In this document: piece after piece, positions 50,435 through 58,448 of the stretch
How the letters are laid out: the number at the start of each line of letters is the position of its first letter
Position numbering within the stretch: position 1 is the first letter of the stretch
NCBI GenBank assembly: GCA_016706225.1
Contig: JADJKB010000002.1
Location: 186,001-250,000 of the forward strand
From: Myxococcales bacterium
Lineage (GTDB): Bacteria; Myxococcota_A; Polyangia; Polyangiales; Polyangiaceae
Reading direction: 5' to 3'
DNA: 64,000 bases
Translations under genes and position numbers: made by a program
Notes under the pieces: model-generated
What the model saw: the letters and a program-made list of their open reading frames with translations, nothing else
Databases searched by the model: none
What the model was told of the DNA's origin: nothing

Positions 50435-50941
50435 TCAGCTTTCGGCCCGCCGGCGCCGAGTTGGCGGCGGCGCAGGGGCCTCCGCTTCCGATGTTGCGCC
50501 GCGTTTTCCGGGACGCGCACCGGTAACCCCCGCTCGCCGCAGCACGTCCTCCGAGATCCCCAAGAAGGCGTAGGCCTCCTTCGGGAAACCGTACGCCCGG
50601 TGCAACCGGCCGAGCAGCTCGAACAATCTCGAGTCCGGTGCGGGTGCAGGCCGCGGTCGGCACACGCGCTTGAGGTTGGCCATGGTCTCACCGAGCGCCA
50701 GGAGCTCGGTGATGTGTGAGAGGACGTCGACGGGCTTCAGCGCTCGCCCGGAGCCGCGTGCTTTCCCTGACTCCAGCTCCAGCAACAGACGCCTTCGGCG
50801 CTGTTCGGTCCGCCCGTCGAGACGTGAAGCACCGCTCGGGTCCAGCAGATCGTTGAACGCGCGCGCCGAGCGCCTCTTCGCGATGGCTTCTGGGCTTCCC
50901 CGCTTGTTCGCGGGGGTGGGAGGCTCGGCTCTTTTCGCCAC
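50435..50941 (-). CDS. Hypothetical basic protein
   Basis: 168 residues from GTG 50941; the frame continues open to 50998. Highly charged ends (KRSARAFNDLLDP and TRRRRAES) flank a helical middle ('VDVLSHITELLALGETMANL', 'FELLGRLHRAYGFPKEAYAF'). No signal peptide. The basic ends suggest nucleic-acid contact, but no fold is recognised. It sits between the PpiC and zincin genes, all on the minus strand. Confidence 0.6.
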   Translation of the reverse strand: MAKRAEPPTPANKRGSPEAIAKRRSARAFNDLLDPSGASRLDGRTEQRRRRLLLELESGKARGSGRALKPVDVLSHITELLALGETMANLKRVCRPRPAPAPDSRLFELLGRLHRAYGFPKEAYAFLGISEDVLRRAGVTGARPGKRGATSEAEAPAPPPTRRRRAES

Positions 50942-50975
50942 GGCGCCCAGCGTAGCAAAGCTCTGGTGTTCGGCG

Positions 50976-52235
50976 CTATCGGGACTCGGCGAGGGCAACC
51001 AGCACGGTGGCCGCGAAAGCGATCACCCATACCCACCACGTGCGCGCGAAGAAGCGGCGCGCCTCGGTCCAGAAGACGCGCGCCGCCCGCCGCTCGACCT
51101 CGCGCCGTCCCACACGCCGGCTGTGCTCACGATGGATCTCGGCCCGCTCCTCGTCGTCGAGCGGATCGTCGCCAGCGAGGTGTCCGAAGTGGTGTTCGAG
51201 CTCGTGACGCAGGGTCTCGTTGACCTCGGCGCGCACGTCGTACGGTCCCTCCTCCCCGGCGATGTTGGCAAAAGTCCGATAAAACAGCCGAATTTCGGCC
51301 GGACGGGGGATCAACGCTTCGGGCTCTGGGGGTTGGTACGAGCCGAGCAGCGGCTCACCACCGTCGTCGACCTCGGCCGGGCCTTCGAGCACAGCGAGAT
51401 CGATCTCACGGACGCGCAGCTCGGCGTAGAGGCGAGCTGCCTCCTCCGCGACCAGTGCCTCGAACTCGTCGATGCTCATGAACGCCGCCCCAGCGTCGCC
51501 GACCGTCGCCGGCTCGCCGAGCGCCGGCTCGAGGCTGAGCTCCCGTGACATTGGGATCGACAGCCACTCCGACATGCCACACCCCGGGCACACGTGCGGT
51601 ACGTCCAAGCGCGGCGGGTAGTGTGCATCTTCGAACAGAGCCACGACCGCGTCATACGCAGCCACGGGTGCGGCCCTGAGCAAACGAGCGATCTTCTTCG
51701 GGTCGGTCTCTCCGTCGAGCGCCGCGATGCCCAGACCGCGCACGACGTTCGACGTCACGCGCTGAGCTCGCCCCTCGGCGAGCGACCGGTGCAGCGGCGC
51801 GGCTTCGCTTACGCTGCGTGGAGCCAAGCGGACGGAGCACTCCGCGGCCACGGCATCGGCGCGAACCGCCGGGATCGAATACTCGCGATCGAAATCGAAG
51901 GCCCGGTCGAGCTCGGGGTCGCACAGCTCGCCGTCCACGAACGGACCGAGCTCCAAGCTGGAAGACGGGAGCGTGTGCCACGCTGCTCGGCAGTTGCTGC
52001 ACACGAGCTCGAGCTCGCGCTCCGGCACGCGCCCAATACGGCGCAAAATCCCACGAAAAACCTGGAAATCTGCCAGAGGCAGCCGCTCGATTGGCAGGTG
52101 TGAGCCGTCCGCCGACCGCAAGCGCAGACGGAGTTTGTCGAGCTCGGGTCCGAACGGACCGTCGAGCTCGACCTGGCTTCCGACGTCGAGCTCGACGCTC
52201 ACTCCGCTCGGCAGATGAAATCGCTCACCGCTCAC
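50976..52235 (-). CDS. Membrane-anchored zincin-type metallopeptidase with zinc-ribbon N-terminus
   Basis: 419 residues from GTG 52235; a TTG at 52241 is also in frame. The N-terminal half has two separated Cys pairs (CSNC near 80, CPGC near 215) that could form a zinc ribbon around an alpha/beta domain. The peptidase motif 'RHELEHHFGHLAGDDPLDDE' (HExxH) after 'EVNET' resembles the Zincin_1 (PF06262) family. A basic segment and one C-terminal membrane helix (WVWVIAFAATVLVALAE) end the protein, so it is tail-anchored with the rest in the cytosol. The substrate is unknown. Its upstream region is the 156-bp repeat array, where its promoter must lie. Confidence 0.72.
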   Translation of the reverse strand: MSGERFHLPSGVSVELDVGSQVELDGPFGPELDKLRLRLRSADGSHLPIERLPLADFQVFRGILRRIGRVPERELELVCSNCRAAWHTLPSSSLELGPFVDGELCDPELDRAFDFDREYSIPAVRADAVAAECSVRLAPRSVSEAAPLHRSLAEGRAQRVTSNVVRGLGIAALDGETDPKKIARLLRAAPVAAYDAVVALFEDAHYPPRLDVPHVCPGCGMSEWLSIPMSRELSLEPALGEPATVGDAGAAFMSIDEFEALVAEEAARLYAELRVREIDLAVLEGPAEVDDGGEPLLGSYQPPEPEALIPRPAEIRLFYRTFANIAGEEGPYDVRAEVNETLRHELEHHFGHLAGDDPLDDEERAEIHREHSRRVGRREVERRAARVFWTEARRFFARTWWVWVIAFAATVLVALAESR

Positions 52236-52249
52236 CGCCAACGCATCCT

Positions 52250-52717
52250 AGAACACCGATCAGCTTGCGCTGCTCGTGTTCTAGGACCTTTACGTTGGGG
52301 CTGCGCCCCAAACCCCCGGCCTTCGGCCGTGCGCGCCCCGCGCGCGAGCGCCGAACACCTTGCAAGTCCCGGAAAACAAACGAAGTTCAACCTGTTCGGC
52401 GCTCCAGAACACCGATCAGCTTGCGCTGCTCGTGTTCTAGGGCCTTTACGTTGGGGCTGCGCCCCAAACCCCCGGCCTTCGGCCGTGCGCGCCCCGCGCG
52501 CGAGCGCCGAACACCTTGCAAGTCCCGGAAAACAAACGAAGTTCAACCTGTTCGGCGCTCCAGAACACCGATCAGCTTGCGCTGCTCGTGTTCTAGGGCC
52601 TTTACGTTGGGGCTGCGCCCCAAACCCCCGGCCTTCGGCCGTGCGCGCCCCGCGCGCGAGCGCCGAACACCTTGCAAGTCCCGGAAAACAAACGAAGTTC
52701 AACCTGTTCGGCGCTCC
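52250..52717. repeat. Three-copy tandem array of a 156-bp palindrome-rich unit
   Basis: Units start at 52250, 52406 and 52562. In the copies compared they differ at essentially one position (CTAGGA in unit 1, CTAGGG in units 2 and 3). Each unit carries four inverted repeats: AGAACAC...GTGTTCT (in unit 1 extended to CCTAGAACAC...GTGTTCTAGG, 52247-52285); TTGGGGC-TGC-GCCCCAA; CGGCC-TTC-GGCCG; and a 12-bp pair GAGCGCCGAACA...TGTTCGGCGCTC (52346-52357 and 52393-52404 in unit 1). Because 156 is a multiple of three, every frame without a stop stays open across the array, giving false ORFs on both strands. It fills the 547-bp gap between the zincin and methyltransferase genes; the remaining 71 bp (52718-52788) shows nothing. 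Confidence 0.92.
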
Positions 52718-52788
52718 AGGCGCGTCCGGTTTGTTGCGCGAGGCTGTCGGCAGCATTCGTCCGACCCGGCCCGGCCATCGGCCGGCGC

Positions 52789-53832
52789 TCAACCCGTCAG
52801 CGCGCTGGGTCGCCGGAGAGCTCGGGCCTTGGCCGGTCCGGGCGTATCGAGCACCACGCGCTCCTCGAACGGCCGCAACCCCTGCGCCTTCAGCCGCTTG
52901 CGAGCGACACGAATCGCCTCGCTGCCGACGTCCATGCCCACAACTCGGCGTCCGAGTCGCGCAGCCACCGCCAGTGTGGTGCCGCTCCCCGCGTAGGGAT
53001 CGAGCACCAGGTCATCCGGAGCTGTGCACGCCTCGATCAATCGCTCCAGCAAGGCCTCGGGTTTCTGCGTGGGGTAGCCAGTTCGCTCTCGCGCAATCGG
53101 CGCCACGATCCCGATCTCCCAAACGTCGCCCATGGGAGTACCGAGGCTGGTTTCCTCGGTGCTGCTCGAGCGCACTCGACGGCCATTTGCGCCGAGCACC
53201 GCCCTTTGTTTCTTGTCGCCCCAGGTCTCACGCGTCGAGGCCGCCAGCGGTTCGTACAGCTGCTTGAACGTCGGGACGGCGGTCGAGTCCTTCACGTACC
53301 GGAGCAGCACGTCGTGAACGCGCTGAAAGTTCTTGGTCTTGGCGGGCCAGCGCCGATACCGCCACACGATCTCGCTGGCGAAGCACTCCGGGCCGAAGAT
53401 CTCGTCGGCCATCACCTTGGCGTAGTGGCTGGTCTTCGGATCGACGTGGAGGACCAAACAACCTTTGGGCTCGAGCAGCGCGCGCGCTGCCTCGAGTCGT
53501 TCACCGAGCTCGGTCAAATAGTGATGCAGGCCATCCCAGCGGTCGTCGAACGCCGGGCGCAGGAGTCGAACGACGTTGCCGGTGTGCGGATCGCGATGCC
53601 GATCGACCTGAGTGTGCTGCCGCCCCGTGAGAAACGGAGGGTCCAGGTAGACCAGAGAGAACGCCGCGCCGGAGCGCGCGTGGAGCGCCCGCATGGCGGC
53701 CAGGTTGTCTCCGTGAATCAGCATGCAGCTCGGGTGACCCCCGCGCGCCGCCTCGAGCCGTGCGGGAACCCCAGGTCTGGGCGCGCTCCTGCCCTGCCAG
53801 TCGAGTCGGATGCTGCGAGGTGCGGCGGGCAT
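52789..53832 (-). CDS. Orphan beta-class DNA methyltransferase
   Basis: 347 residues from ATG 53832; the frame is open to a TTG at 53874. Motif IV 'LVYLDPPF' (Asp64-Phe67) precedes motif I 'DLVLDPYAGSGTT' (about 275), the beta-class order of N6-adenine or N4-cytosine methyltransferases. 'GYPTQKPEALLERLI' before motif I is typical of this group. DPPF rather than DPPY is seen in type III Mod-like enzymes. There is no restriction enzyme gene nearby, so it is probably an orphan regulatory or phage-defence remnant. Its 3' end faces the 156-bp repeat array. Target sequence unknown. Confidence 0.85.
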   Translation of the reverse strand: MPAAPRSIRLDWQGRSAPRPGVPARLEAARGGHPSCMLIHGDNLAAMRALHARSGAAFSLVYLDPPFLTGRQHTQVDRHRDPHTGNVVRLLRPAFDDRWDGLHHYLTELGERLEAARALLEPKGCLVLHVDPKTSHYAKVMADEIFGPECFASEIVWRYRRWPAKTKNFQRVHDVLLRYVKDSTAVPTFKQLYEPLAASTRETWGDKKQRAVLGANGRRVRSSSTEETSLGTPMGDVWEIGIVAPIARERTGYPTQKPEALLERLIEACTAPDDLVLDPYAGSGTTLAVAARLGRRVVGMDVGSEAIRVARKRLKAQGLRPFEERVVLDTPGPAKARALRRPSALTG

Positions 53833-53955
53833 TCTGTCGTGAAATCGTAGCGAGGGTGGTGTGCTCAGGGCCAAATTCGGAGGCTTTTGCCCGCCTCACC
53901 ACACGCCTCGCTTGCCGGCCCGAACATGGGAGGCTACCTGACGAAAACCTCGGCC

Positions 53956-54969
53956 ATGACCGCCACTCCGCGCATCTTTTCGGGCATGCAGCCCACCGGC
54001 AGCGGTGAGCTTCACATCGGCAACTACCTGGGTGCTCTGCGCAACTGGGTGAAGCTCAGCAATGAAGGTGCGTACGACTCGCTCTTCTGCGTCGTGGACG
54101 CACATGCGGCAACCGTCGAGTACGACCCGAAGGAGATGCCGGAGCGGACTTTCGGCACTGCGCTCTCTTACCTGGCGGCTGGGCTCGATCCCGATCGCTG
54201 TGCGGTCTTCGTGCAGAGCGAGGTGCCGCAGCACATGGAGCTTGCCTGGTACCTCTCGACCGTCACGCCGATGGGTGATCTCCACCGCATGACCCAGTTC
54301 AAAGAGAAGAGCGATCAGTACAAACAGAACGTGAACGCCGGGCTCTTCACCTACCCGGTCCTGATGGCTGCGGACATCTTGCTGTATCGCGCGACGGTCG
54401 TGCCGGTCGGCAACGATCAGGTGCAACACCTGGAGCTGTCGCGGGAGATCTGCCGCAAGTTCAACGCGCGCTTCGGCGACGTGTTTCCCGAACCCAAACC
54501 CCTGCTCACTCCGACCCCGCGGGTGATGGGTCTGGACGGCAAGCGCAAGATGAGCAAATCGCTGGGCAACACCATCGATCTCTTCGACGAGCCAAAGGTC
54601 GTCGAGAAGAAGCTGAAACGCGCCTTCACCGACGAGCTGAAGCTGCAACTGGGAGATCCAGGGCGGCCGGAGCTGTGCAACATCTTCACGCTGCACTCCG
54701 CGCTCACCCCCGCCGATGACGTGAAGAGCATCGACACCGACTGTCGCTCCGGCGCGCTCGGGTGCGGCGAGTGCAAACGACGCCTGACCGAGACCTTGAA
54801 CGCCGAGCTGGCACCCATCCGGGCGCGCGCTGCCGAGCTCAGGAGTGAAAGCAAACGCGTGACTGACGCGCTCGCGGCCGGCGCAGCGCACGCGCGCGGC
54901 ATCGCAGAGCGGACGATGTCGGACGTTCGGGACGCGATGGGCATGTTCGCCCGGGCGCCAAAGCCGTGA
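53956..54969 (+). CDS. trpS: Tryptophanyl-tRNA synthetase with Cys cluster
   Basis: 337 residues from ATG 53956; ATG 53926 is in frame but less likely. Class I signatures 'GELHIGNYLGA' and 'KMSKS' are intact, with 'GNDQVQHLELSREI' for Trp binding. After KMSKS four Cys are spaced C241-x21-C263-x6-C270-x2-C273 ('DCRSGALGCGECKRR'). This is almost the pattern C-x22-C-x6-C-x2-C that binds a [4Fe-4S] cluster near the anticodon-binding region in Thermotoga TrpRS. It charges tRNA-Trp in the cytosol. The stop overlaps the following lipoprotein start by 4 bp. Confidence 0.95.
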   Translation: MTATPRIFSGMQPTGSGELHIGNYLGALRNWVKLSNEGAYDSLFCVVDAHAATVEYDPKEMPERTFGTALSYLAAGLDPDRCAVFVQSEVPQHMELAWYLSTVTPMGDLHRMTQFKEKSDQYKQNVNAGLFTYPVLMAADILLYRATVVPVGNDQVQHLELSREICRKFNARFGDVFPEPKPLLTPTPRVMGLDGKRKMSKSLGNTIDLFDEPKVVEKKLKRAFTDELKLQLGDPGRPELCNIFTLHSALTPADDVKSIDTDCRSGALGCGECKRRLTETLNAELAPIRARAAELRSESKRVTDALAAGAAHARGIAERTMSDVRDAMGMFARAPKP

Positions 54970-55439
54970 GCAGCCGTCGCTCCCTCCTGACGGCAGCCGG
55001 GGTCGCGGTCGCGGTGGTCTGCCTGGGTGGCTGTGAGCGCGAGGCGGCGGACGCGCTGCCGGAGAAGGTCGTGCAGGAGTTCGTGGAGCGCATGCAGCGC
55101 GTACACGGCAACCCGAAATCGGCGCGCGCGGCCTACGAGCTGGTGTGGGCGGATGGCAAACAGAACCTGTCCGAGCGCGCAAAGCGGGCGAGCGCGCTGT
55201 CCGGGCGCAAGGTTGCGCCGGAAGAGATGCTCGTCCCGTCACGCTTCTCGCTGCGCTTCACTCCCCGCCACTACACCGCCGAGGTGCAGGGCGATTGGGC
55301 GGTCGTCACCGTGACCGGAGAGGCAGCGGACACCCAGCGTGAGCAGCTGAAGTGTGTGCGCGAGGACGGCGGTTGGCGCGTCGTGCTGGAGATGCCGCCG
55401 GTACCCCCGATTCAGGTGCGGGAAGACGCCGGTATCTGA
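54966..55439 (+). CDS. Small lipoprotein
   Basis: 157 residues from GTG 54966 (GTGA overlap with the trpS stop). Signal peptide with lipobox CLGGC. The mature part has two helices ('VVQEFVERMQRVHG', 'ARAAYELVWADGKQNL') and a four-strand sheet ('FTPRHYTAEVQGDWAVVTVT', 'VREDGGWRVVLEMP'), the pattern of NTF2-like (DUF4878-type) lipoproteins. Function unknown. Confidence 0.75.
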   Translation: MSSRRSLLTAAGVAVAVVCLGGCEREAADALPEKVVQEFVERMQRVHGNPKSARAAYELVWADGKQNLSERAKRASALSGRKVAPEEMLVPSRFSLRFTPRHYTAEVQGDWAVVTVTGEAADTQREQLKCVREDGGWRVVLEMPPVPPIQVREDAGI

Positions 55440-55496
55440 GGACGCGCCAGTGCCGCGATTCGGTGGCATCGACGGGGCTGCCAGAAGCCCGCGCAC

Positions 55497-55539
55497 AAAA
55501 CTCGCGCGGGACGCCCAGGCTTTGCCCGGCACGTCCCGC
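55497..55539 (-). terminator. Rho-independent terminator of cdnL
   Basis: Read on the minus strand: an 8-bp stem GCGGGACG/CGTCCCGC (arms 55506-55513 and 55532-55539) with an inner GGC-AAA-GCC, then GCGAG and TTTT (55497-55500). It lies 18 bp after the cdnL stop. The short T run makes it moderate in strength. Confidence 0.6.
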
Positions 55540-55556
55540 TTCGAGGTCGTCAGAAA

Positions 55557-56063
55557 TCAGTTCGAGAAGAAGATTGCTTCGATCTCCGTCCGAACCTGCT
55601 CTTCGGTCTGAGCCCGCGCGATGGCGATCTCCTTCACGATCAGCGTGCGTGCGGTATCCAGCATGCGGCGCTCACCGAAGGAGAGTTGTTTGTTGGCCTT
55701 GAGGCGGTAGAGATCGCGCAGCACCTCTGCGACGTCGTAGATCGAGCCAGTCTTGATCTTGTCCATGAAGCCGCGGTAACGGCGGTTCCACGTTTGTGTG
55801 TCGAAGCCGATGGTGCGCTCCTTCAGGATGTCGAAGATCTCGCGGATCTCCTGCTCGCTGATGACCTGCCGAAGGCCGACCGCGTTGGCATTGCTCACCG
55901 GCACCATGATCTTCCGATCGGTGTCGAGAATGCGCAGCACGTAGAACCGCTGCCGCGACCCCGCGATGTCTTTCTCGTCGATACTGATGACTTCCGCGAC
56001 GCCCTGCGCCGGATAGACGGCTTTGTCGCCGACCTTGAACTCAACTTCGGAACGTGCGGACAT
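55557..56063 (-). CDS. cdnL: CarD/CdnL-family RNA polymerase-binding regulator
   Basis: 168 residues, close to Myxococcus CdnL (about 164). ATG 56063 has a clean AAGGAG ribosome site. The N-terminal RNA-polymerase interaction domain (about 8-68; 'FKVGDKAVYPAQGVAEVISI', 'FYVLRILDTDRKIMVPVSN') is followed by an all-helical DNA-binding domain ('WNRRYRGFMDKIKTGSIYDV', 'LRDLYRLKANKQLSFGERRM'). CdnL binds RNAP beta and stabilises open complexes at sigma-A promoters, notably rRNA. It lacks the HMGA-type tail of true CarD. It has its own promoter, long leader and terminator. Confidence 0.95.
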   Translation of the reverse strand: MSARSEVEFKVGDKAVYPAQGVAEVISIDEKDIAGSRQRFYVLRILDTDRKIMVPVSNANAVGLRQVISEQEIREIFDILKERTIGFDTQTWNRRYRGFMDKIKTGSIYDVAEVLRDLYRLKANKQLSFGERRMLDTARTLIVKEIAIARAQTEEQVRTEIEAIFFSN

Positions 56064-56280
56064 GTGATCTCCTTGAGGGAAGGGTCGCTCGCTGTGAGAC
56101 GACCGTTGGCGCCCCAGACGCTATGCGTTGGGACGCTGAACAAATACGTAAGCCTGTCACCCGAGTCCGTTCGCGCGTAACGACCCCTAAGGGTGTGTAA
56201 CGAACGGGGCGGATAAGTGATTCATTCCAATGCTTCGGGCGACCGACGGCAACCGGAAGGTAGGGGTCGCCAGGCGCGGC

Positions 56281-56309
56281 ACTCTAATCAGAGAGAGCTA
56301 TTCTGTCAA
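56281..56309 (-). promoter_or_regulatory. Sigma-70-type promoter of cdnL with ~210-nt leader
   Basis: Minus strand: TTGACA (56304-56309), 17-bp spacer, TAGAGT (56281-56286). The -35 is perfect and the -10 matches four of six. It lies after the end of the Ppx/GppA gene. Transcripts would carry a leader of about 210 nt before the cdnL ATG. The rest of the 340-bp gap (56064-56403) has no gene; its leader part contains a CCC-TAA-GGG palindrome between two GTAACGA direct repeats (about 56176-56202). Confidence 0.6.
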
Positions 56310-56403
56310 CTTATTATGAACCATCTTTGACCAAGGGCAGGCGCCAAGCTTGGATCTATACCCCCTGGCCCAGCAAGCCAACGAAACGGCGGAATAATTC
56401 CCA

Positions 56404-57321
56404 TCAGGGGCCCAGACGCCGCTGGAGCAAGCCCCAGCGCACCCCGCGGTCCGAGACAGTCAGCTCCGCCGCACCGCTCCAGCGGCAGAGCTCGCTGACG
56501 ATCACGGCTCCGAACGGGATCACGTCTGCCCGACCCGCCTCGATGTGGGCGTCGCGGATTCGCCTTGAGAGCGGCATGCACGCCAAGCGCTCCGCCAGCG
56601 CGTCGATGGCAGTTCGGGTCAGCGTTCTGCCGTGCGTCGAACCTGGAGTTTGATGATCCAAGCCGAGCTGCAGCGCGGCGAGCGTGGTGACGGTTCCGGC
56701 AACGCCGACGACCGTGACATCCGCCGCCGGCGGCACCACGTTCGAGAGCGCAGCGCGAAGGGACTGCCGGGCCGTTGCCAAGGCGCGCGCCGACGGCGGA
56801 TCACCATCCGCGTAGCGCTCGAAGAGCCGCACACTCCCGATGTCGATGCTGCGTGCGGCGGTCACGCAGGAACGCCCGTTGACCGCCCCCTGAACGAGCT
56901 CGGTGCTGCCGCCGCCGACGTCGAACACCAGGACGTTGCCGCGGACATCCAGCCCGCTCACCGAGCCCAAGAAGGTGAGCTCGGCCTCTTCCTCACCGGA
57001 CACGATCCTCGGGCGGACGCCCAGCGCTCGCTCGGCGCGTTCGAGAAAGCTCTCGGCCGAGCGCACGTCGCGCAACGCGCTCGTGCCCACCACGTCGACG
57101 AAGTCGACGCCCTGGACGGCGATCAGTCGCGCGAAGTCTTCCAGGCAGGCGATGGTCCGGTCGATCGCCTGCGGCGAGAGCTCGCGCGCGCCATCGACGC
57201 CCTCGCCCAGGCGGGTGATCTGCGCACACTCGATGAGCGGTCTGAGCGGGCCGCCATCCGCTTCCGCCACCGTGACGAGCACGGTGTTGGTGCCGATGTC
57301 GACGGCGGCCGCGCGCGGCAT
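56404..57321 (-). CDS. Ppx/GppA-family phosphatase
   Basis: 305 residues. ASKHA-fold exopolyphosphatase or guanosine pentaphosphate phosphohydrolase: phosphate loop 1 'AVDIGTNTVLVTVAE', 'GTSALRDV', catalytic Glu region 'GEEEAELTFLG' and loop 2 'FDVGGGSTELV'. Short form lacking the C-terminal HD-like domain of E. coli Ppx, as in many actinobacterial and deltaproteobacterial homologues. Cytosolic; acts on polyphosphate or (p)ppGpp. It is followed by the cdnL promoter and preceded by the OmpA lipoprotein gene, which ends 8 bp from its start. Confidence 0.88.
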   Translation of the reverse strand: MPRAAAVDIGTNTVLVTVAEADGGPLRPLIECAQITRLGEGVDGARELSPQAIDRTIACLEDFARLIAVQGVDFVDVVGTSALRDVRSAESFLERAERALGVRPRIVSGEEEAELTFLGSVSGLDVRGNVLVFDVGGGSTELVQGAVNGRSCVTAARSIDIGSVRLFERYADGDPPSARALATARQSLRAALSNVVPPAADVTVVGVAGTVTTLAALQLGLDHQTPGSTHGRTLTRTAIDALAERLACMPLSRRIRDAHIEAGRADVIPFGAVIVSELCRWSGAAELTVSDRGVRWGLLQRRLGP

Positions 57322-57329
57322 CTGTGATT

Positions 57330-58136
57330 TTACTGCGCCAAGCTGCCCAAATTGAGCATCTCTTCGACGTTCGGCAGCACGACCAGCTCGACGCGCCGGT
57401 TCTTGGCGCGCCCGTCGTCGGAGTCGTTGTCAGCGACGGGATCGGTCTCCGCGTAACCCGCGGCGCTCCAGTTCTTCGCTTCCAGGCCGCCCGAGCCGGC
57501 GCTGGTCAGGAAGATGAGCACCGACCGTGCACGCATGGCCGAAAGTCCCCAGTTGTCCTTGAACTCGCCACCCTTGAGGGGCTTGGCGTCGGTGTGTCCG
57601 GCGACCTGAAACTCGCGGTTCTTCAGGTCTGAATCGTTCTTCACGACGTCAGCGACCTGCTTCAGGATGTCCTCGCCTTCTTTCTTCAGGCGGTCCCGGC
57701 CCGAGTCGAACAAGACGTCGCCCGGCAGCTGAATCACCATGCGGTTGTCGCGGACGGCGACCTTCAGACCCAGCTGGGTCAGCTTCTGGAGCTTGCTGCG
57801 CAGCAGCTCGAAGCGCTTGCGGATCTGGTCGAGCTGCTCCGCACGCCGGCGATACTCCTCGAGAGCCTTGCGCTCTTCGTCCAGCTTTGCGCTGAGATTG
57901 TCGATGTTGATCCCGCGTTCCTTCAGCTTCTTCTTGAGATCTTCGATCTCGTGCATCGAGTCGGCGTAGTCCGCCTCGCACTTCTTGTGCGCCTGCCGCT
58001 GCGCGGCGAGCTGATTGCGGAGGCTCTCGTTCTCGCGGACCTTCTGGTCCCACTCTTCTTGTGAGTAACCGCATCCAACGAGCAGTGCGGGCAGTGTGAG
58101 AGCGAGGAAAATGAACAGGCTTCGGATGCGCATCAT
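57330..58136 (-). CDS. OmpA-family peptidoglycan-binding lipoprotein
   Basis: 268 residues. Lipobox LLVGC at about residue 22. A long coiled coil (about 25-120; 'ENESLRNQLAAQRQAHKKCE', 'LDEERKALEEYRRRAEQLDQ') is followed by an OmpA C-terminal domain: 'GDVLFDSGRDRLKKEG', 'VAGHTDAKPL', 'NWGLSAMRARSVLIFL' and 'GRAKNRRVELVV'. The Asp and Arg that hold diaminopimelate are present in the last two blocks. It ties outer membrane to cell wall with a coiled-coil spacer, as in MotB/Pal-like proteins without a TM. Divergent from the H1-like gene. Confidence 0.9.
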   Translation of the reverse strand: MMRIRSLFIFLALTLPALLVGCGYSQEEWDQKVRENESLRNQLAAQRQAHKKCEADYADSMHEIEDLKKKLKERGINIDNLSAKLDEERKALEEYRRRAEQLDQIRKRFELLRSKLQKLTQLGLKVAVRDNRMVIQLPGDVLFDSGRDRLKKEGEDILKQVADVVKNDSDLKNREFQVAGHTDAKPLKGGEFKDNWGLSAMRARSVLIFLTSAGSGGLEAKNWSAAGYAETDPVADNDSDDGRAKNRRVELVVLPNVEEMLNLGSLAQ

Positions 58137-58353
58137 GGGGGGTCTCGAAAGGGGCGCCGGAGCGCGCGAAGCGACAGCCGTAGCGTGCTCGCGGCACGCG
58201 CGTCAAGACGTGATTTTCGACGCAGTTTCGCGGGGTTCGCGGCGTGTGCGGCGGGGGTGTTCAGGGCACTGCGCGCTTGAGCGGTCTGCAGCAGTTGCAC
58301 GCGTTTCCGCGGGCGCTTCTGGGTTCCATGAAATGCAAGCTGAACTTTTTTCG

Positions 58354-58383
58354 TTGACACATCACAATAGGTGGCAATATACG
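58354..58383 (+). promoter_or_regulatory. Promoter of H1-like gene
   Basis: Perfect -35 TTGACA (58354-58359) and TATACG (58378-58383) after an 18-bp spacer, in a locally AT-rich stretch. About 65 bp before the ATG at 58449. The rest of the 312-bp divergent gap (58137-58448) shows only GC-rich sequence that must hold the OmpA-gene promoter; no clear boxes are seen for it. Confidence 0.5.
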
Positions 58384-58448
58384 TCGTGCAACATACCTCG
58401 GGATGGGCTTCATTGCCTTTATCCCAATGGCTCGTAGGAGGCATCGAA

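Noticed and set aside
52250..52717. CRISPR array
   Set aside because: Whole 156-bp units are identical with no variable spacers and no cas genes are present.
52215..53267. Open frames across the 156-bp repeats encoding a 52-residue repeated peptide on both strands
   Set aside because: The unit length is a multiple of three, so frames without a stop remain open by chance. There is no ribosome site or domain, and the palindromes explain the sequence.
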